DNA of 64,000 bases from Xenorhabdus nematophila ATCC 19061 (GTDB taxonomy: Bacteria; Pseudomonadota; Gammaproteobacteria; Enterobacterales; Enterobacteriaceae), in assembly GCF_000252955.1 (NCBI RefSeq), contig NC_014228.1, forward strand, positions 2,246,005 to 2,310,004. The letters are read 5' to 3'. Within the stretch, counting starts at the first letter, position 1. Every line of letters starts with the position of its first letter. The notes under the pieces were generated by a model, which saw only the letters and a program-made list of their open reading frames with translations, did not search any database and was not told the DNA's origin. Both the position numbers and the translations under genes were made by a program. This document shows, piece by piece, positions 47,197-56,271 of the stretch.

Positions 47197-47249
47197 GTAA
47201 GCGGCTCATTTAGACCGTCTATCGGTATTCCCCTGATTCGGGGAAAATA

Positions 47250-47912
47250 ATGTCCATCATTTTTAGTGGACATTATTGTATGAAATATCGGACATTGCTC
47301 CTCGACGCTTTGCGCTTACATTTTGATGAACACCTATCCAGACTCGATGTTGGCCGTCGGCTTGGGATCCCCAAAAGCACCATCTGCGCTCTCTTTGTTC
47401 GCTTCAAAAAGCTGGGAATGAGCTGGCCGCTGCCTGATAACATGACCGCCGATAAGCTCGAATCGCAACTTTACCCCGCGCGTACCAATCCCGTCATGAC
47501 GGATATCCCTGAGCCGGTTTTAGCGGGTGAACCCGTTGTACGCAAGCGGTCACGCCGCCCAAATTTTCCACTTGCGTTTAAAATCGCCCTGGCCGAAAAA
47601 TCACTGCAACCTGGCGCCAATGTCGCACAACTGGCGCGTGAACACGGCATCAACGACAACCTGTTGTTTAACTGGCGTCACCTTTATAAACGCGGACTTC
47701 TGTGTCCCCGGGAGGACCGTTCATGGCTCCTGCCCGTTACCCTGTCTGAAATCACTGTGCCTGTTAAACTGCCGATCCCCGCGATGCAGCAACCCGCCGC
47801 CAGGGAGCCTTGCTGTGAACTGGCGCTTCCCGCCGGCATACTGCGCATCCGGGGTGAACTGACTTCCGAACTGCTGCGTACGTTGATTAGTGAAATGAAG
47901 GCGGGTGGATAA
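47250..47912 (+). CDS. tnpA: IS66 accessory protein TnpA
   Basis: A 220-residue IS66 first-ORF protein with two helix-turn-helix parts: LDVGRRLGIPKSTICALFVR near the N-terminus and FKIALAEKSLQPGANVAQLA plus REHGINDNLLFNWRHLYKRG in the middle, the latter the usual IS66 OrfA module. The extra N-terminal HTH makes it longer than common TnpA (about 130-170). An internal ATG at 47280 is a possible alternative start. The stop overlaps the tnpB start (TAATG). Confidence 0.82.
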   Translation: MSIIFSGHYCMKYRTLLLDALRLHFDEHLSRLDVGRRLGIPKSTICALFVRFKKLGMSWPLPDNMTADKLESQLYPARTNPVMTDIPEPVLAGEPVVRKRSRRPNFPLAFKIALAEKSLQPGANVAQLAREHGINDNLLFNWRHLYKRGLLCPREDRSWLLPVTLSEITVPVKLPIPAMQQPAAREPCCELALPAGILRIRGELTSELLRTLISEMKAGG

Positions 47913-48259
47913 TGAGCATATTGCCAGCAGGCACGCGTATCTGGATCGTGGCAGGGGTCACTGATATGCGCAACGGGTTCAACGGTCTGGCCTCAAAGGT
48001 GCAAAACGCACTGAAAGATAATCCGTTCTCCGGGCAGGTCTTCATCTTCCGCGGTCGTCGGGGGGATATGCTTAAGGTACTGTGGGCTGATGCCGATGGG
48101 TTGTGCCTGTTTACCAAACGGCTTGAGCGTGGACGCTTCGTCTGGCCGGTGACCCGTGAGGGTAAAGTCCATCTGACTCCCGCCCAACTGTCCATGCTGC
48201 TTGAAGGCATAAACTGGAAACACCCGCAGCGGATGGAACAATCTGGTCTACGGATATAA
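47912..48259 (+). CDS. tnpB: IS66 accessory protein TnpB
   Basis: A 115-residue IS66 Orf2 protein. Diagnostic: LPAGTRIWIVAGVTDMRNGF, NGLASKVQNALKDNPFSGQV, FIFRGRRGDMLKVLWADADG and LFTKRLERGRFVWP. Required for transposition by IS66 elements; function in the reaction unclear. Full length for the family. Confidence 0.93.
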   Translation: MSILPAGTRIWIVAGVTDMRNGFNGLASKVQNALKDNPFSGQVFIFRGRRGDMLKVLWADADGLCLFTKRLERGRFVWPVTREGKVHLTPAQLSMLLEGINWKHPQRMEQSGLRI

Positions 48260-48278
48260 CTTGCTGTAAAGTGAGGGA

Positions 48279-49850
48279 ATGGAGACCCCATTCCCTGATG
48301 ATATCGCCCAGCTGAAAGGGCTGCTGCGTGAGCAGATGGCGGCTAACAAGATACTGACAGAAAATAATCGCCTGCTGTCTCCGCGGGTGGCCTCTTATGC
48401 CAGCGAAATTAGCCGCCTGAAAGCCCGGGTGGTAAAACTGCAACGTATGCAGTTCGGCCAGAGTTCAGAAAAAATACGGCAGAAGGCTGAACGACAGATA
48501 CGCGAAGTGCAGGCGCACATCAGTCACCTTCAGGAAGAAATGGCCGACATCCTGGGTAAACAACCCGACCCGGCACTGCCTCCTGTGCTGCGGCAGTCCT
48601 CGTCACGAAAACCGTTACCCGCCACCCTGCCCCGCGAAATACAGTTGCTCCTGCCGGCAGAAAAAAACTGCCCTGAATGTGGCGGGGAACTGCATACGCT
48701 GGGTTGCGATATCTCAGAACAACTCGGGATCATCAGCAGCGCCTTTAAAGTTATCGAAACACAACGCCCCAAGCTGGCCTGCGGTCGGTGTGACGGTATA
48801 GTCCAGTCTCCCATGCCGTCCAAACCCATTGAACGCAGTTATGCCAGTCCTGGACTGCTGGCCCGGATCGTGACCGCAAAGTTCGCAGAGCATATGCCGC
48901 TGTACCGTCAGTCGGAGATATATAACCGGCAGGGCGTGGCGTTAAGCCGTGCCACACTGGGTCGCTGGTCCGGGGCAGTGAGTGAACTTCTTGAACCCCT
49001 GTACGATGTGTTACGCCAGTATGTTCTGATGCCGGGCAAAGTCCATGGCGATGATATCCCCGTACCCGTTCAGGCGCCAGGCAACGGTAAAACCCGGACC
49101 GGACGCCTGTGGGTATACGTCCGCGATGACAGAAATGCAGGCTCGGTCATGCCGCCGGCCGTGTGGTTCGCATACTCAGCAGATCGCAAAGGCATTCACC
49201 CGCAACAGCCCCTGGCAGGCTACAGCGGCGTTCTCCAGGCAGATGCTTACGGCGGGTACCGGGCGTTGTATGAAACAGGGAATATCACTGAGGCCGCCTG
49301 CATGGCGCATGCCCGACGTAAAATCCATGACGTTCACGTTCGTTCGCCAACAGCAATAACGACGGAAGCCCAGAAGCGGATAGGTGAGTTATATGCCATA
49401 GAAGCAGAAATCCGGGGCAGCCCGGCAGAAGAACGGCTGGCATTAAGAAAAGCGCGCAGCGCTCCGCTGATGCAGTTGTTGTTCGACGGGATACAGCAGC
49501 AGAGGGCAACGTTGTCGCGGCACTCAGAGACAGCGAAGGCGTTCGCCTACATGCTGAAGTTATGGGACAGTCTGAACGAGTACTGCCGTAACGGCTGGGT
49601 GGAGATCGACAATAATATCGCGGAAAACGCCCTGCGTTGCGTCGCGGTTGGGCGAAAAAACTGGTTGTTCGCGGGTTCTGACAGCGGAGGTGAGCGGGCG
49701 GCCATCCTGTACTCATTAATCGGCTCCTGTCGTCTTAATGGTGTAGAACCGGAGGCGTGGTTGCGGTACACCATCAGCCATATAGCTGACTGGCCATCAA
49801 ACAAGGTACATGAGCTGCTTCCCTGGAAACTCAACCTTACCAACATCTAA
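48279..49850 (+). CDS. tnpC: IS66 transposase TnpC
   Basis: A 523-residue IS66 DDE transposase. N-terminal leucine-rich coiled coil ([20 protein letters not shown]), zinc-finger cysteines ([12 protein letters not shown] and [13 protein letters not shown]), and the catalytic core with [27 protein letters not shown] and [20 protein letters not shown] then [18 protein letters not shown]-terminal IS66_C region [18 protein letters not shown]. Length is normal and no frame disruption is seen. Confidence 0.94.
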   Translation: METPFPDDIAQLKGLLREQMAANKILTENNRLLSPRVASYASEISRLKARVVKLQRMQFGQSSEKIRQKAERQIREVQAHISHLQEEMADILGKQPDPALPPVLRQSSSRKPLPATLPREIQLLLPAEKNCPECGGELHTLGCDISEQLGIISSAFKVIETQRPKLACGRCDGIVQSPMPSKPIERSYASPGLLARIVTAKFAEHMPLYRQSEIYNRQGVALSRATLGRWSGAVSELLEPLYDVLRQYVLMPGKVHGDDIPVPVQAPGNGKTRTGRLWVYVRDDRNAGSVMPPAVWFAYSADRKGIHPQQPLAGYSGVLQADAYGGYRALYETGNITEAACMAHARRKIHDVHVRSPTAITTEAQKRIGELYAIEAEIRGSPAEERLALRKARSAPLMQLLFDGIQQQRATLSRHSETAKAFAYMLKLWDSLNEYCRNGWVEIDNNIAENALRCVAVGRKNWLFAGSDSGGERAAILYSLIGSCRLNGVEPEAWLRYTISHIADWPSNKVHELLPWKLNLTNI

Positions 49851-49880
49851 TCGTCAATACGGTTCAAATGAGCCGCTTAC

Positions 49881-51190
49881 GGTTTAAGTAATCAGCAAGA
49901 GAGATGTTGGACGGTTTCTCACAACAATCAGATACACCGCCAACAGCAATTTTGCACTCGCCGACTTCCCCGGCAAATGCAGAACAAATAACGTTCTCAT
50001 CGCCTGTTGGATTTTTATTGCCATCTTGTCCAGTGCAACTCATATCCTGCGTCATGAACTGTGCTGCATTTAGTAATGCCGTGGCACGAGCGAAATCCGT
50101 GCTTTGAGTTTTTGTCACGTCAAGACAGTCATCGCCCATACACCGGATGGGACCTCCGCACTGATACTCGGTTTCTTTCTCCAGCGTCGGAACCGATACG
50201 TCTGTTCCACAGTCATAGGTGTCTTCATGCACATAACAGGCCCCAGAAGTTCCCTGTGCGCCATCAACACACTTCGAGCTGATAAAACCGCACTGTGGGT
50301 TATTCTCATATTTGGTGCAGCTATTCAGTTTTCCCCCAAGGTTCATCGGGCAATGAACCTCCCCTTGGGGATCAGTCCAACAATCCATCTGCCCCTTGTA
50401 GAAGTCGTAATCTGACTTGACTCGAACTTTTTTACAGAGCTTGGGAATGTTCGGTAGTGGCGAGTCTTTGAGTTGCGATTCACAGACCTTAATACCGTTG
50501 ATAACAGTACAGCCAGTGGAATCGGTAGGATCGTCAATGCAAGTGATCCCCATCGGCAAACCCGTCAATAACACCCTTTGCCGACCCCACACAGCTTTGT
50601 GGAGACCATTCATCTTTGGTAATAACTTTTGCAGGGTCGTAATTGATCTTGATGCGGCCATAGCCCTCACCTTTACCTGTTACAGAAACCCGGATCTTGA
50701 AAGTTACGACATCGCCGTCTTTAACACTCTTGAAGAATGGGGTGACATCAACATTGGGGTTCGTCTCCCAGCTCGTTGCCAGCTCACACTGACCGGCAGT
50801 TTCTGGGGGAAAATTCTCATTCGGACCAGACCATGCCTTTCTTTCCTGCCCAGATTTACCGATCCAGACCTGCATGTAGTCATCCCACTTGGCGTATTCA
50901 AGTGTTGCGGAAACGATGGCTTCAGGGTTACTGACCTGAACCCGCGTGAACTCCTCGTAGATTTTGCAGTTGCCACTCCAGTAGTTATCACCAACCCGTC
51001 CAATCCATAATTCGGTACACCCCTCGCCACAGGATTTGAGGTTGTAGGGGCCATCGTCGTGTTTCACCACCGATGCGTCGTAGTCGTGGACGACCTCACA
51101 ATCAGCGCTTTGATCAACAACACGCTCACAACGTTCATACTCTGGAATATGGGTATTTTTGCGCCCACCCCAGGATGAAAATATCCACTT
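49881..51190 (-). pseudogene. traN: traN, 5'-truncated segment with frameshift
   Basis: Upstream part of traN. From about 51190 the frame reads WGGRKNTHIPEYERCERVVD, CGEGCTELWIGRVGDNYWSG and EGYGRIKINYDPAKVITKDE, then CVGSAKGVIDG. Near 50545-50570 the reading moves to another phase (one-base indel), continuing ITCIDDPTDSTGCTVINGIK, then DYDFYKGQMDCWTDPQGEVH and DCCEKPSNISLADYLN up to the IS66 target duplication. The true N-terminus (signal peptide and first few hundred residues expected for TraN) is missing; the frame dissolves into AT-rich DNA beyond 51190. So traN has three lesions: 5' loss, frameshift, IS insertion. Confidence 0.85.
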
Positions 51191-51552
51191 AACCTGCTGA
51201 AAAATAATAAAACAATTAAAATCAGTGTGAAAACCAAGCGTCAGAAATCCGAGGGATAATGGCTATAGGCTAAAAGTCCTAACGATGGGTTTTAGGTCAG
51301 TATAATTTAGACCCGTTTGCACTGCTAATAATTGTAAGCTTGTGGACGTCATAAAATGCTCCGTTTAAACTGTCTATTAATTTGTAAAAACAAATAGACA
51401 AATACTCTATAAATCGATTTAAGAGTGAGTTTTAGCCATATGCTATTAATAGGTATTTTGTTACCCGCATAAGCCAGCTATGGTTCAAGCTGAACGACAA
51501 CTTGGTATTGATCACCCCACTGTTTACAACATATTCAAAGAAGCAAGGTAAT
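51191..51552. other. AT-rich non-coding stretch upstream of DUF1016 gene
   Basis: Contains a hairpin-forming palindrome at 51371-51400 (TGTCTATT/AATAGACA with a nested ATTTGT/ACAAAT). At 51480-51551 a 23-codon frame reads VQAERQLGIDHPTVYNIFKE, like the helix-turn-helix tail of a lost regulator; it ends on the ribosome site of the next gene. No full gene. Confidence 0.4.
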
Positions 51553-52620
51553 ATGACTTCAGAACTACAGATATACACCTCGTTACTCGCCGATGTCAAA
51601 AAACGAATCCGTAGTGGTCAGTTTAGAGCCGCTCGGTCCGTCAATGCTGAACTGATTCAGATGTACTGGGACATCGGTCGTATGCTTCATGAACGTCAGA
51701 AACAGCAGGGATGGGGGGCAGGAATTATCCCGAAGTTGGCGCGGGATATCGCCAATGAATTACCCGAAGTCAAAGGTTTTTCAGAACGAAACCTGAAGCG
51801 TATGCTACGTTTCTACAGAGAGTATGCTTTCCCTCCAGAGATGGAACAACAAAGCAACATTAATTCTTCCGAAAAATCTATATCGGCAATTGTGCCACAG
51901 GTTGTGGCACAATTGCCGTGGGGTCACAACATTCTACTGATTGAGCGGATAAGAGATCAAACTGAACGATTCTGGTATGCAGAACAGGCCCAGATACAGG
52001 GATGGAGTCGTGATTCCCTGATGCAAATGATCAAAAACAATACCTATGCCAGACAAGGTTCAGTTATTAGTAACTTTAAGAATCGGTTGCCCGTATTTCA
52101 GTCTGAGTTGGTACAACAAACCCTGAAAGATCCCTATATTTTCGATTTCCTTACTTTGGCTGAACCCTTTAAGGAACGGGAACTGGAAATGGAGTTACTC
52201 AAGCACCTTGAGAAATTCTTGCTGGAGCTTGGTGAAGGTTTTGCCTTTGTGGGACGGCAATATCCCATTACTGTAAGCGACCAAGAGTACTACATTGATC
52301 TGCTTTTTTATCATCTGACTTTAAGGGCTTTCGTTGTAATTGAATTGAAGCGAGGAGAATTCAAGCCTGAGTACGCAGGTAAGATGAATTTCTATTGCTC
52401 TGTAGTCGATGAAAAATTGCGACATGCTACCGATCAACCAACCATAGGTTTAATTCTGTGTCAGACTAAAGACCGGATACTGGCTGAATACGCTTTACGC
52501 GGTATTCAAAAGCCAATTGGTGTTTCGGATTACGAACTAACCCGCGCATTACCAGAAGATTTGAAATCCAGCTTACCAAGTATTGAGGAGCTAGAAGCAG
52601 AACTTAGTCAGGGTGGTTAA
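51553..52620 (+). CDS. DUF1016/YhcG-type PD-(D/E)XK nuclease-domain protein
   Basis: A 355-residue protein with the two typical parts: an N-terminal DUF1016 region (RAARSVNAELIQMYWDIGRM, LARDIANELPEVKGFSERNL, QLPWGHNILLIERIRDQTER) and a C-terminal nuclease domain with the Asp and ExK residues in EYYIDLLFYHLTLRAFVVIE then LKRGEFKPEYAGKMNFYCSV. Members are found near restriction and mobile elements and probably act on DNA; the exact role is unknown. Opposite in direction to the tra genes and of lower GC, so a separate acquisition inside the ICE remnant. ATG 51553 with AAGG upstream is preferred over 51502. Appears complete. Confidence 0.85.
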   Translation: MTSELQIYTSLLADVKKRIRSGQFRAARSVNAELIQMYWDIGRMLHERQKQQGWGAGIIPKLARDIANELPEVKGFSERNLKRMLRFYREYAFPPEMEQQSNINSSEKSISAIVPQVVAQLPWGHNILLIERIRDQTERFWYAEQAQIQGWSRDSLMQMIKNNTYARQGSVISNFKNRLPVFQSELVQQTLKDPYIFDFLTLAEPFKERELEMELLKHLEKFLLELGEGFAFVGRQYPITVSDQEYYIDLLFYHLTLRAFVVIELKRGEFKPEYAGKMNFYCSVVDEKLRHATDQPTIGLILCQTKDRILAEYALRGIQKPIGVSDYELTRALPEDLKSSLPSIEELEAELSQGG

Positions 52621-52858
52621 AACACTCAAAGTCAGTTTGATTAAGAACCATGATATCCGTATTCCATAAATTTAAATCGAGTAAATAGGAGGCGGGATCA
52701 CTTCCTCCCCCCATCCTCCGGATTTTAAAACGGTTAACGGATTGGAATAGAGTTGAAAGAAAGTAACAGTGAATCTATGTTCATATGATGTGGTTCAATG
52801 ATTTTGGTCACTCTAATAGAAGTGATACTCTTACTTAAATCATTAAACAAGTGACATG

Positions 52859-53035
52859 ATGAAAAGACATTTCAGCCCCGAATTTAAATTGGAATCCGCC
52901 CAGCTGGTGCTTGACCAAAACTACAGCGTGATTGAATCCGCCATGGGGAGATGGGTTAGACAGTTAAAGCTAGAGCGGCAAGGTGGGGTTCCCCGTACGC
53001 TTACTGAATATCAACCCGTTCAGAAGCAATTATGA
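52859..53035 (+). pseudogene. IS3-family OrfA, internally deleted
   Basis: The frame reads [28 protein letters not shown], then skips to [20 protein letters not shown] and ends at 53033-53035. IS3-family OrfA proteins have a longer HTH between these parts (AAxAMxVGxSTMxxWV), so about ten residues of the recognition region are gone. No OrfB follows. Relic only. Confidence 0.7.
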
Positions 53036-53459
53036 AATTACGTCCCTGACAGGACGGCTTATCCGCCAGTAACACATATCATGCAGGGTGAGGCAGTGTT
53101 GCCTCATCCCTCTTACATAACGGTACGTACGGATCTCAGTGCTCACATAAAACTCCCGTGCCCAGCTCTTGTAACGATAAAAATTACCCCATTCGGCATA
53201 AAGCCGTTCAAAAGCATATTTGGAGGCAATTGACTGCCAAGCGATTGGTCAAGCTGTCTCATCGGCGCCGATGAATCTTATCCCATCCGGTTGTTGCTGC
53301 ACTATCACTGTATCCCACGATACCGCGACCGATGCGGTACCACTCTGCCAGTTTACCTAGCCTGTATTGCCTGCCGTGATAATCCGAAATTTCGCGCCAC
53401 GCCAGAATACCGAAGACCCACGGTGGTCAGCCGGACTTGCGTCTACCCCTGCATGTCCG
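53036..53459. other. Relic DNA of unresolved origin
   Basis: On the minus strand a 53-codon frame (53420-53259) reads WVFGILAWREISDYHGRQYR, LGKLAEWYRIGRGIVGYSDS and AATTGWDKIHRRR before a stop. In another phase the same DNA gives WDTVIVQQQPDGIRFIGAD and further left YAFERLYAEWGNFYRYKSWA. I do not recognise either. Around 53080-53160 the minus strand shows a stretch (CGTACGTACCGTTATGTAAG then a GATGAGG hairpin) faintly like a group II intron 3' end. Nothing firm. Confidence 0.3.
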
Positions 53460-54341
53460 TTAATTATTGCAGCAATCGTTCCATCTCCAGATGGTATAAA
53501 TCGGATCCTGACCGATAGCGGGTATTGTTCGGGATAAGCCCCAAGTCAAAATGGATTCTCCAATAACATGAGAAGAATTTGTTTCTGGAACCGGATGCAA
53601 CAACGTGAATTTGTACTGAGTCTTAGGCAGTGTCGGGCTAATGACTCCCCTACACATCGCTTCGGTGCCCATTGTTTTCCACGCTAATCCCCGCCGATGA
53701 AGTGCAGCTAAAACTCGCGTACTAAGCAGGCTACTGTCACGGAGAACCCCTTTTCCTCCATTCTGATTGCCGCTGAACGGATACAGAGTGCCCCATGAAC
53801 CCGCGCACCAGAAAAGCTGCTTGAGAGGTTTACCTGCGGTTGATGAAACTCCATGTATCCGTCGGCGTTACAGGTCTGCTTAATGAACAAATCGAGCATC
53901 ACTAACAAAGGAAACGCATAGTAGTGATAGTGCATGAAAGAACCATCACCACCGTCCATGTCGCCCATTGCCGTGATGTCCTTGGTTAGTCCGGTCAAAC
54001 GGGAACCTGACACCATTCAAGACAGATGAGCAACCAGGCACTCGCTGAAATTCAACGAGCCGGGCTGGCTCCCACATTGAAGTGGTAACACCTGGCCGAG
54101 GAACGCCGAGATTATTCTCGCACATGCACAGTGGGTTGCTGACGGCTTCGCTCGGAAATGATCCTCCACCACCACTTATAGGAACCCCAGCTACTTTGAT
54201 GGGGAAAATACAGCTCCAGCAGATGTCAGTAATCAGTTTTCCGCCGATCACTTCCGCATTCTGGCACCCAGGGTCAGCCGATACCGAACTAACCCAAAAA
54301 ACCGCGCTAACGGCCATGATCCGTAGAATTTTTTGTATCAT
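53460..54341 (-). pseudogene. traU: traU, frameshifted and partly deleted
   Basis: TraU is a periplasmic protein needed for pilus assembly and DNA transfer in F-type systems (about 330 residues). The start at 54341 (IQKILRIMAVSAVFWVSSVS, a signal peptide) overlaps the EAL gene stop by four bases. The frame reads GKLITDICWSCIFPIKVAGV and VPGCSSVLNGVRFPFDRTN, then loses phase near 54000. It resumes in a second frame with TAMGDMDGGDGSFMHYHYYA and CNADGYMEF, then after an internal deletion in a third with LFWCAGSWGTLYPFSGNQNG, and ends with LSRTIPAIGQDPIYTIWRWN, DCCNN. The Cys-rich TraU signature (CWSCIFP) is present. Not functional as read. Confidence 0.82.
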
Positions 54342-55009
54342 GGTAAGGCCTTTTCGTAATTCAAATGTTTCTCCATGACAGCAGGCTTCCCGTGATAGAA
54401 ACCTTGTTGCCATGACAGTCCAAGTAATTTGGCGCTCTCCCCCAATGGAAAAGTTTCCACCTGCTCAGCGATGAGCTGAATGCCTTTTCGGCGGCAGTGG
54501 AGGATGGCCGGGTAATCTTCAAGCGAACAAAGTCTTCTCGCGTCAAACTTGTAATAGCGCCAGTCATAGCGGCTCAGGCGCTCCAGAGAAGGGTTCTTGT
54601 CTCCATAGTCATCCAGCGCCAGCTCGACCCTTGTTTCGACCAGAGCGTTCCATCTCAATGCGAGAGAGGCATCCTGTATGCCCTCTGTAATCTCAATGAC
54701 AATCCGTGATGAGTGATTCTTAGCAATGTCGCGGATAACCCGCGTCCACGCTTTGAAAATAACGTCTGAATACAAGGTTTGTTCGGAGACGTTCAGAAAG
54801 AGAGTCGGATACTGATCCAAGCAATGATGAAGGTTGTCCTGAATGAACCGCGCCACCTCCATGTCCACCAGCCCCCAATGAAGTTGAGATGACAGACTGG
54901 ATGGCGTAAGAACCCGGCCTTCGTCGTACCAGCGAGCCAATACCTCAGCAGCGACAAACGAACCAGTGCCGACGTCTTTAATTGGTTTGAAAGCCGGGGC
55001 AAAAATCAT
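54338..55009 (-). CDS. EAL-domain protein in the conjugation operon
   Basis: A 223-residue stand-alone EAL domain (c-di-GMP phosphodiesterase family). Signature positions are mostly kept: E-V-L at residues 22-24 (EVLARWYDEG), Asn in LFLNVSEQ, Glu in VIEITEGIQ, Asp-Asp in LALDDYGDKN, Lys in YYKFDARRL, AEQVET, and WQQGFYHGKP at the end. So it may be catalytic, although EAL reads EVL. It has no sensory or membrane part. Four-base overlaps with traW upstream and traU downstream place it firmly inside the tra operon, as in SXT/R391-like elements. Role could be shifting the host between motile and adherent states during mating; this is inference. Confidence 0.82.
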   Translation of the reverse strand: MIFAPAFKPIKDVGTGSFVAAEVLARWYDEGRVLTPSSLSSQLHWGLVDMEVARFIQDNLHHCLDQYPTLFLNVSEQTLYSDVIFKAWTRVIRDIAKNHSSRIVIEITEGIQDASLALRWNALVETRVELALDDYGDKNPSLERLSRYDWRYYKFDARRLCSLEDYPAILHCRRKGIQLIAEQVETFPLGESAKLLGLSWQQGFYHGKPAVMEKHLNYEKALP

Positions 55010-56271
55010 TCATCGCCCTCCTCAGCAAGCTCGCGGACGACGAACTTCTTGCCTCTGGAGGTAATTACGCTTGGAGTGTGCTCCAGCTCGAATCGAGCAA
55101 TCAGATCTGGAGTTAATAGATATACCGGCGCGTCAAAGTTGTCGGTGACATTCTTGTAGGAGTCCCAGCCTTTGTCCTTATCGAACGCAGTAGCGATGTA
55201 GGTGATCCGCTGCACTCCGGGCTCCTGCTTGATTTCAGGCAATTTCTTGGCAAGCAGCTCCATTTGCTTTTTGTCTAATGGGTCGAAAACCACCACGGCC
55301 TGGGTGAATGGCCGAGTTCCTGGCTTGCAAACTTCTTTCGGGTCGCACAGTGGATTGATCACATCACCGGCATGAGCAAACACGGTGCCATCAGGAGTGC
55401 TGATGTCACTGGTGATCATCACACTGGGGTCAATCTCTCTGGTTCGAGCTTTAGACGCTCTGGGCAGCTCATTGAAGTTCTGTTTGGTCCAGAAGCGCTC
55501 AGCAGCCTGTTTCTTCTTATCTTCCCAGTCAATGTTGGCAAGGCGTTTCTTGGCAACATCAATAAGATCAGCTTCACCAATCTTCTCTACTGGCCCCCTG
55601 ACACCAAGATCACCCTTCTCGCCATTATCAACTTCACGAGCAAGCCATACCGGATCGGACAAACCAGACACTTTGGCAACAACATTTGGCTGCTCTCCCG
55701 GCAACGGTTCATCTTCGATCATCACAATCGTCGGGACGGCTGTAATTTTGTATGTTTTGAACAATGTAGGGTTGATTATGATGTTCGGCACAGGGTCTTT
55801 CTTGGCCGCCAGCGCCTGGATAGCTTTAACCCCCTGTCCCAAGTTCATCCCTTCCGGAATACCACGGAACACAATCACAGCGTCAGGCTGACCTGATACC
55901 GCACTTAGGACATCATCTAATCCCTGTTCGCCAAGAGAGATGGATGCAAAAACCAGTATCTGATGAGCTGTGTAGATACCCTTCTCAGTCTGCTTGCGAT
56001 GCATGTCCTTTAGCGTTGAGTTGGTAGACTGGAGCTGCTTGAAAAACGCCTTGGCTTCGATCTGAGCCTCATCCATGTGCTGGTTCTGCAACAGAGAAGG
56101 CATCTCCATCTTCTGAGCCATTTGAGCAATCTGCTTACCTTGCTCAATAAGCACCCTGTCCTGCTCAGTGAGCGGGGATTCTTGAGCGAAAACCACACCT
56201 GCCACAGAAAGCATCAATATAGTCAGAACGGTCTTAAAACAGGGGATATGCGCGGCCAATGATCTGATCAT
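55006..56271 (-). CDS. traW: TraW with fused TrbC domain
   Basis: A 421-residue periplasmic protein with a signal peptide (VLTILMLSVAGVVFAQ). The N-terminal half is TrbC-like (AHQILVFASISLGEQGLDDV, VIVFRGIPEGMNLGQGVKAI, INPTLFKTYKITAVPTIVMI); the C-terminal half is TraW-like (AERFWTKQNFNELPRASKAR, SDISTPDGTVFAHAGDVINP, FTQAVVVFDPLDKKQMELL). In F these are two interacting proteins, TrbC and TraW, needed for pilus assembly; SXT-type elements carry the fusion. The start overlaps trhF by 38 bases; GGGGGA lies upstream. Frame intact. Confidence 0.85.
   Translation of the reverse strand: MIRSLAAHIPCFKTVLTILMLSVAGVVFAQESPLTEQDRVLIEQGKQIAQMAQKMEMPSLLQNQHMDEAQIEAKAFFKQLQSTNSTLKDMHRKQTEKGIYTAHQILVFASISLGEQGLDDVLSAVSGQPDAVIVFRGIPEGMNLGQGVKAIQALAAKKDPVPNIIINPTLFKTYKITAVPTIVMIEDEPLPGEQPNVVAKVSGLSDPVWLAREVDNGEKGDLGVRGPVEKIGEADLIDVAKKRLANIDWEDKKKQAAERFWTKQNFNELPRASKARTREIDPSVMITSDISTPDGTVFAHAGDVINPLCDPKEVCKPGTRPFTQAVVVFDPLDKKQMELLAKKLPEIKQEPGVQRITYIATAFDKDKGWDSYKNVTDNFDAPVYLLTPDLIARFELEHTPSVITSRGKKFVVRELAEEGDE

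Larger units (their letters stand above)
47189..49888. mobile_element. IS66-family insertion sequence with target duplication
   Basis: Element 47197-49880 (2684 bp). Ends are imperfect terminal repeats GTAAGCGGCTCATTT-x-x-ACCGT (left as read, right inverted). It is flanked by the perfect 8-bp direct repeat GGTTTAAG at 47189-47196 and 49881-49888, the duplication length expected for IS66. All three genes (tnpA, tnpB, tnpC) are open, so it looks intact and recently inserted into traN. A palindrome AATGTCCA/TGGACATT lies at 47248-47273 at the tnpA start. Confidence 0.93.

Noticed and set aside
53080..53160. Second group II intron end on the minus strand
   Set aside because: A few bases resemble the 3' end but there is no proper 34-base domain V and no maturase sequence next to it.
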